Position numbers and translations under genes: made by a program. A model generated the notes under the pieces. The model saw only the letters and a list, made by a program, of their open reading frames with translations, was not told the origin of the DNA and made no database searches. A DNA stretch of 64,000 bases, taken from assembly GCF_947179165.1 (NCBI RefSeq), contig NC_077238.1, positions 59,601,257 through 59,665,256 of the forward strand. Direction: 5' to 3'. This document shows positions 58,881 to 64,000 of this stretch, in pieces (the first letter of the stretch is position 1; every line of letters starts with the position of its first letter). The stretch comes from Solanum dulcamara. Taxonomy: Eukaryota; Streptophyta; Magnoliopsida; Solanales; Solanaceae.

Positions 58881-59600
58881 TCCTCTAATAATTGAATAGT
58901 CCTCTCAGATTGGCCATCGATCTGGCACTTTATGCAATTGGACCACTTCTCAGATATAAATCTAAGCCAACTTCTGTCAAGTGTAGGCAGTCTGGACCGG
59001 TAAGAAGTGAGCAGACTTGGTCAATTGATCTACGATGACTCAAATAGATTCAAAACCTTGAGAGGTATGTGTTAAACCTACTACAAAGTCTATAGCTATC
59101 TGCTCCTACTTGCATTCTGGAAAGGGTAGTCGCTGGGTCAAACCACCTAGCCTCTGATGCTCGAATTTTACCTATTGACAGTTCAAGCACCTAGCCACAA
59201 AAGATGAAATATCCCACTTTATCCCATACCACTAGTAATGCTTTTGTAGGTCGTGATACATTTTCACTATATTGGATGAACGGAATATCTAGAGCAATAG
59301 GCCTCCTATAAGATGATCCTGATTAGATCTCTAACTCTAGGAACACAGATACGACCTTTAGTCCTCAAAATGCCCTTTAGATCTAAGGTTTCCTTCCAAG
59401 CCTCCCCACTGAGTACATTATCATGAATCACCCTCAACTGTTGGTCCTCAAACTGTTGTGCCCGTATCTGCTTCATCAAGGAATATCTAGCCTCTACACA
59501 AGCAAGTACCTTGCCCGGCTCAAAAATATCAAAAAACCATTTGGTTAGCTAAGGACTGAATGTTCAAAGCTAAAGGTTGCTCCTCAACTGATAAGAATGC
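58881..59600 (-). pseudogene. E4 integrase, N-terminal and core part
   Basis: Degraded minus-strand text. Near the truncation it reads LHKVPDRWPI-stop-EDYSII, aligning with the HPQTDGQSERTIQ region of Tekay integrases. Upstream pieces hold the zinc-binding region and the linker to RNase H. No open frame of useful length remains. Confidence 0.6.
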
Positions 59601-59649
59601 CAAACTTCCCATACTTACCACCTTCTATCTCAAACAATCAGCTTGTATA

Positions 59650-60140
59650 TTTTCCTTGCTTAGGTGGTAGAGAATGGTGAAATCATAGTCCTTTAGCAAC
59701 TCCAATCACCTGCGTTGTCTCAAATTAAGGTCTTTCTAGCTGAATATGTATTGAAGACTACGGTGGCCATTGTAGATCTCACAATGGGCTCCATATAAGT
59801 AGTACCTCCAAATCATCAATCTAAACACTATCGCTGCCAACTCCAAATCATGTGTGGGCTAGTTTCTCTCATATACCATCAGTTGCCTTGAAGTATACGC
59901 AATAACCCTACCATGTTGCATCAAAAAGAACCCAAGAAAACACCTGAAGCATCAAAATACACTATAAATCCCTGGCCCTCAATACTAAGAGTAATAATTG
60001 TAGCTAAAGTCAATAAGGCCTTGAGCTTCAAGAAGCTCTCATCACACTCGTTAGACCACTGGAAAGGAACATTTTTCTGAGTCAGTCTGTCAAAGGCACT
60101 GCAAAAGAAGAGAAACCCTTCATAAACCGTCTTCAATACC
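59650..60140 (-). pseudogene. E4 RNase H
   Basis: The RT connection and RNase H start are open at 60136-59921: FDRLTQKNVPFQWSNECDES, FLKLKALLT, GFIVYFDASGVFLGSF, where the first catalytic Asp lies in YFDAS. The rest of RNase H (59920-59650) is recognisable only in broken frames. Confidence 0.75.
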
Positions 60141-60249
60141 CTGCCAACCCGATAAAATTACAAACCTTGGTAGGAGAAGTAGGCCTAGCCTAATCACAAA
60201 CTGTCGCTATCTTCATCGGATCTACCATAATCCCATCCTTGGACACCAC

Positions 60250-60900
60250 ATTCCCTAGGAATGCCACATACTTAAGCCAAAATTCACACTTAGTGAATTT
60301 TACATACAACTGCTAATCCCGGAAGGTCTGAAGTACTATCCTCAGGTGCCGCACATTCTGCTCTCTGGTCCCGGAGTAGACTAGAATATCATTAATAAAT
60401 ACAATAATAAAAGGGTTCAAGTAGAACCAGAACACATGGTTCATCAAACTTATGAATATTCCAGGAGAATTAGTCAACCCGAAAGATATAACTAAGAACT
60501 CATAGTGCCCGTATCGAGTCCTGAAAGCAATCTTAGCGATATTTGACTCTTTAATTCTTAGATGGTGATACCCTGATATCAAATCTATTTTAGAGAGAAC
60601 ACTACTGCACCTTGGAGCTGATCAAACAAGTCATCAATCTACTACATCGGGTACTTATTCTTTATTGTCACCTTATTCAGCTGCTTGTAATTAATATATA
60701 TGCGCAAGGTTCCATGCTTCTTTTTCACGAATAGAACAGGAGCACCCTAGGGAGAAGCATTGGGCATGATAATCCCCTTACTCAAGAGGTTCTTGAGCTA
60801 CACCTTAAACTCCCTCAACTCATTTGGAGTCATCCGATACGGTGGAATAAAGACATACTGTGTACCCGACTCAAAATCAATGCCGAAATCAATATCATGC
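60250..60900 (-). pseudogene. E4 reverse transcriptase
   Basis: Open at 60582-60313: [40 protein letters not shown], and [10 protein letters not shown], where the YxDD box reads FIND, so one of the two catalytic Asp residues is Asn. The fingers region (60900-60600) is broken. Tekay-type wording. Confidence 0.85.
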
Positions 60901-61175
60901 TTTGGAGGAAGGCCAACTTAATCGGTAGGAAATACATCAGGAAACTCTCAGACTACTGAAATAGAATCAATAGAGGGAGTGTCAACACTAGTGTCACAGA
61001 CATAAGAAAGAAAGGCAAGACACCACTTTCCCACTAACTACTGAGCCTTGAGTAAGGAAATCACACCACATGGTATATGACTAACTATACCAGCCCACAT
61101 AATCGGAGAAATACTAGGCATACACAAAGTAACGGTCTTGGAGAAGTAATCTAAAACCGCATGATGAGTAGAAAA

Positions 61176-61400
61176 CTAATCCATGAATAAAATCAAGTAA
61201 AAGTCTACCATATCTAGCACAATCAGATCTACTCTAGTATCATACCCCATGATAGTCACCACACAGGATTGATACACTCGATCCACTACTAAAGAATCAC
61301 CTACGCGGGTAGCTACACATAAAGGCACAGGAAATGGCTTACATAAAACATCCCATTGAGGAGCATCACGAGCAGACACATAGAGTAAGTAGACCCCAGA
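61176..61400 (-). pseudogene. E4 protease region
   Basis: Reads VATRVGDSLVVDRVYQSC, then GYDTRVDLIVLDMVDFYLIL FMD, the second half of a chromovirus protease (normally FDVILGMD). The D-S-G loop probably lies near 61410, where LFDLGSTYS is visible in another frame (normally LFDSGAT). Confidence 0.7.
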
Positions 61401-61499
61401 TCAAATAAAGAATAGGTAAGCTGATAGGAGACGGAGATCATACGTTTGATGACGGCATCCGATGTCTTCACCTCTAGCCTACCCAAAAAAGCATACATG

Positions 61500-62944
61500 T
61501 GACTGCATCCACCTCTACCACCTGTCTATCCTACTTGGGGACCAACCTTAGTATCGGCAGGGACTACCCCTAGTACCTTGAGGTTCACCTCTACCACCCT
61601 GCACACTATTTCTGGGTGGCTGAACTGGGGCCAGACCCTGCTATATCTGGCATTTACGGTGGCTAATAATAGGACACTCCCTGGAAAATTGTCTTATCAC
61701 ACAGTACTCATAGCATAGCCCTCTGAATGAACCCCTCTATGATATCCCAGCTGAACCCGAATAACCACCATGGCCTGAATACGTAAGAGTCTGACCTCGA
61801 GAAGATTAATTCAATGTCTAGCCACCTTGACTGTCAACACCTTCTGATCCACCATTATTAAGCTATAAGGCTACTTGAACCGATCTATTAGGTGGATACT
61901 ATTGTGGATGACCTCTGCTAAAAGAACTATTATAATATGACTGGCATTCACTGAAACTGCCCTGGTGGCGAGGCCTCTTATTGCTACTTGTATAGGCCTC
62001 ACAACATATAGCCTCAATAGTAAAACATATCTACTCTCTATAAGAACGAATAGCTCGATGCAACCATCTTCTTTGTAGCCAACCTCAAAGGAAAAAATAA
62101 CCCTTTGATAAACCGATATACCCTCTTCTCCTCTATCAGCATGATCATGGTAGCATTCCTTGAGAGCTTATGGAACCGAGACTTATACTCTGTGACAATC
62201 TTTGAGACCTGCACCAGTGATGTGACCTCATATCCCAGTCTCTCCCTCAAGCTGCTAGGTACATACTTCTCCAAGAAGGCCTTGGAAAACTGAGTTCATA
62301 ACATAGGCAGTGATCTCATGGATCTCAACTAAGATATGACCTCCACCACTGCTTCATTGTTCCATCCAACTAGAAAGATATGTAATCGACCCCGTGGGAC
62401 TCTACCAATCCGAGGCTATGCAACCTCTCTTGGCAACTAACCATAAACTTGTGGGCATCCTCACCCGCGGTACTTGAGAACCTGGGAGGGCATAATCTAA
62501 TAAACCTCCATAATATTTTCTTCTTCTCTGCAGTTATAACCATCCTAGTTGCCATGTGCTGAACAACTATAGGAATAGGTTGAATCACCAAATAAAGAAA
62601 AGTAGTAGTGGGCTGTAGAACTGGTGTCTGATCATCTTATGCCCCGACCTGTCTTGAAGTTTGTGCCTTCTCTCAGACATAAGGTCCAGCTGAAGTTCTA
62701 GGCAGTACATCAGAGTATCTTATAATAGTGGTGTGGACATAAATCTGGGTGAGGACTAGGCTATATCCTCCTCCATCGGCTGATGCTAAAACTGATCAAC
62801 CTCTATATCTAGCATTGTTACTAGTGCCGTAGCCTGAGCTCTACCCCAGCCTCAGTGTCGACCTTGACCTCTACCCCAAGCTATGGCTCTATCTGTAAGC
62901 GCAGGGTGCCCTCATCCACCACGATTAAATCTTATCCTCACCAT
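61500..62944 (-). pseudogene. E4 gag
   Basis: Starts MVRIRFNRGG (62944) with an early stop, then an RGQGR-rich N-part. The gag domain is in pieces: FIRLCPPRFSSTAGEDAHKF and CQERLHSLGL (62591-62370), EKYVPSSLRERLGYEVTSLV and YKSRFHKLSRNATMIM (62274-62038). A zinc-knuckle region lies near 61700 in broken frames. Confidence 0.75.
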
Positions 62945-63133
62945 CTAAGAAAAATTAAAAAAAATTAGAATTTAGAAATGTTCATCATCATTAGCGCATG
63001 ATTAGAAGCAAACATAGTGAATTAATTCTAGCAATGTCCTATAGCCTTTAGAAGATTGGATACGGACATCATAGTACTAATCCGCGGAACTCTACTAGAC
63101 ATTTTATATATTAATGGTGAGATCAGTGAACCT

Positions 63134-63147
63134 AAGCTCTAAAACCA
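63134..63147 (-). promoter_or_regulatory. E4 primer binding site, degenerate
   Basis: Minus strand TGGTTTTAGAGCTTA, three mismatches or so from the tRNA-Met primer consensus TGGTATCAGAGC, next to the LTR edge at 63151. Confidence 0.65.
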
Positions 63148-63150
63148 CTT

Positions 63151-64000
63151 AGTCACGACCTAATTTCGGGTCGTGATGGCACCTACTACAACCTCTGATT
63201 AGGCAAGCCAAACCCAACTAATGTGGAAGTCAAATCTCATTTTAATTAATTAATTAATAATAATAAGAAGGCGGAAGCAAGAGGAACATAACAAAAGAAA
63301 AGTTGGCCCAGGTTATACATATGTAAATACAATACAAAATATACAAAAGGCTCGATAGTGATCAAAAATGACAAACTGACACTAGATCAATTTCGGACCC
63401 GGTGTAACCTATACAGGAGGTACTAAGTACAAAAGATGACAATGTATATATCCAATATACATCTGACTATCCAAAACTACAAATGTAAGTTTGTACAAAA
63501 CTAGGAAAGTAACAAGTCTATGAACGCCGGGAGCTTAACACAATCCGAGTCTAGCACTGCCACGGATGATTAGGTGTACACTAGGGGTTGCTCTAACTAG
63601 GAGCTGTATAAAAAATACAAAATCAAAGTATGAGTACAAAAATAAAGGGTACTTAGCAGGTATCATAGGCTGACCGAGTTCAGAAAAAATAAATATATAA
63701 TAAGCAGCATGATGATACCACTAGTTATAAGATAGAAGCATAAAACTATAGTAACGGGGAAAAGGGGTCCAGGAAGAATCATATGGTAATCAAATAAATT
63801 CCAACCAAACAGGTTGGATTTGTGAATGTATGATTGTTATTGAGATGTGAGCATGATGATGATCTTGATGAAACTTGATAGTCTTTGTATGTTTATTGTT
63901 AAACTAATTTAAATGGTCTCATCTAAATGTTGTCATAAATGAGTGTCCCAACTATTCATAAATGAATGATTTGGGAATTATTAAAAGATTCATTATCTGA
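63151..64000 (-). repeat. E4 5' LTR, runs off the window
   Basis: Left edge (A)GTCACGACCTAATTTCGGG, TG changed to AG. The following GATGGCACCTACTACAACC matches the LTRs at 7323 and 48197. No gene. Confidence 0.75.

Larger units (their letters stand above)
58881..63150 (-). mobile_element. E4: Tekay-like Ty3/gypsy chromovirus internal region, truncated and broken
   Basis: Minus-strand gag (62944 to about 61500), protease (about 61400-61176), RT (60900-60250), RNase H (60140-59650), and integrase running into the truncation at 58881. Integrase is cut within the DDE core, so the chromodomain and 3' LTR are gone. Stops and frame changes are frequent. The 5' LTR follows at 63151. Confidence 0.85.

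Noticed and set aside
1..64000. Host protein-coding genes or tRNA genes
   Set aside because: I looked for exon-like coding outside mobile elements and for tRNA B-box patterns and found nothing convincing; the tRNA-like matches are retroelement primer sites.

Overview
The window is repeat-rich, intergenic plant DNA with no host gene that I can recognise. Almost all of it is decayed LTR retrotransposons (mostly Ty3/gypsy, Tekay/Del-like chromoviruses plus one Tat/Athila-type element) nested in and around an endogenous pararetrovirus (EPRV) of the Caulimoviridae. The EPRV has a tRNA-Met primer site, a capsid zinc knuckle, a 30K movement protein, a protease/RT/RNase H and a transactivator-like last ORF, packed like a solendovirus or cavemovirus. 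Such EPRVs, together with these Tekay-like LTR termini, point to the nightshade family (Solanaceae). I cannot fix the genus.

Layout. 1-3108: Tat/Athila-type gag remnant with an Asp-tRNA-type primer site and LTR, minus strand. 3109-5480: no recognisable gene. 5481-7085: CACTA-like remnant with a ~54-bp array of palindromic motifs. 7323-10530: a long LTR of the E4 family. 10543-12458: a polypurine tract and LTR of a large-LTR, non-coding family ('family 1'), plus strand. 12459-19120: a Tekay-like element (E2) with recognisable gag-PR-RT-RH-INT-chromodomain, all broken. 19128-22107: the 5' end of a second Tekay-like element (E3: gag start, primer site, 2.2-kb LTR).

22108-47541: the EPRV as head-to-tail copies. 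Copy A (RT to leader) is split by a solo LTR (22212-25147, duplication CTTAG) and by a 10.1-kb three-LTR composite (27008-37156, duplication TGAAA). Copy B runs from primer site to primer site (38786-46376, 7.6 kb). Copy C is the first ~1.2 kb of another unit and ends at a TAA/TAG microsatellite. At the A/B junction a ~205-bp piece of the viral RT gene lies in inverted orientation beside the primer site. All larger viral ORFs carry stops or frameshifts; this is a fossil locus.

47542-49970: microsatellite, short duplications, and an 823-bp LTR-derived unit with inverted ends. 49971-58880: another family-1 element (two LTRs of about 3.3-3.9 kb around a 1.7-kb non-coding interior). 58881-64000: the Tekay-like element E4, truncated in integrase, with its 5' LTR running off the window.

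The most unusual items are a 5S rRNA-derived segment inside the interior of the family-1 composite element (two copies), the inverted viral filler at the EPRV junction, an apparent second retropepsin-like motif at the end of the viral movement-protein ORF, and the inverted-end LTR derivative at 48197-49019.
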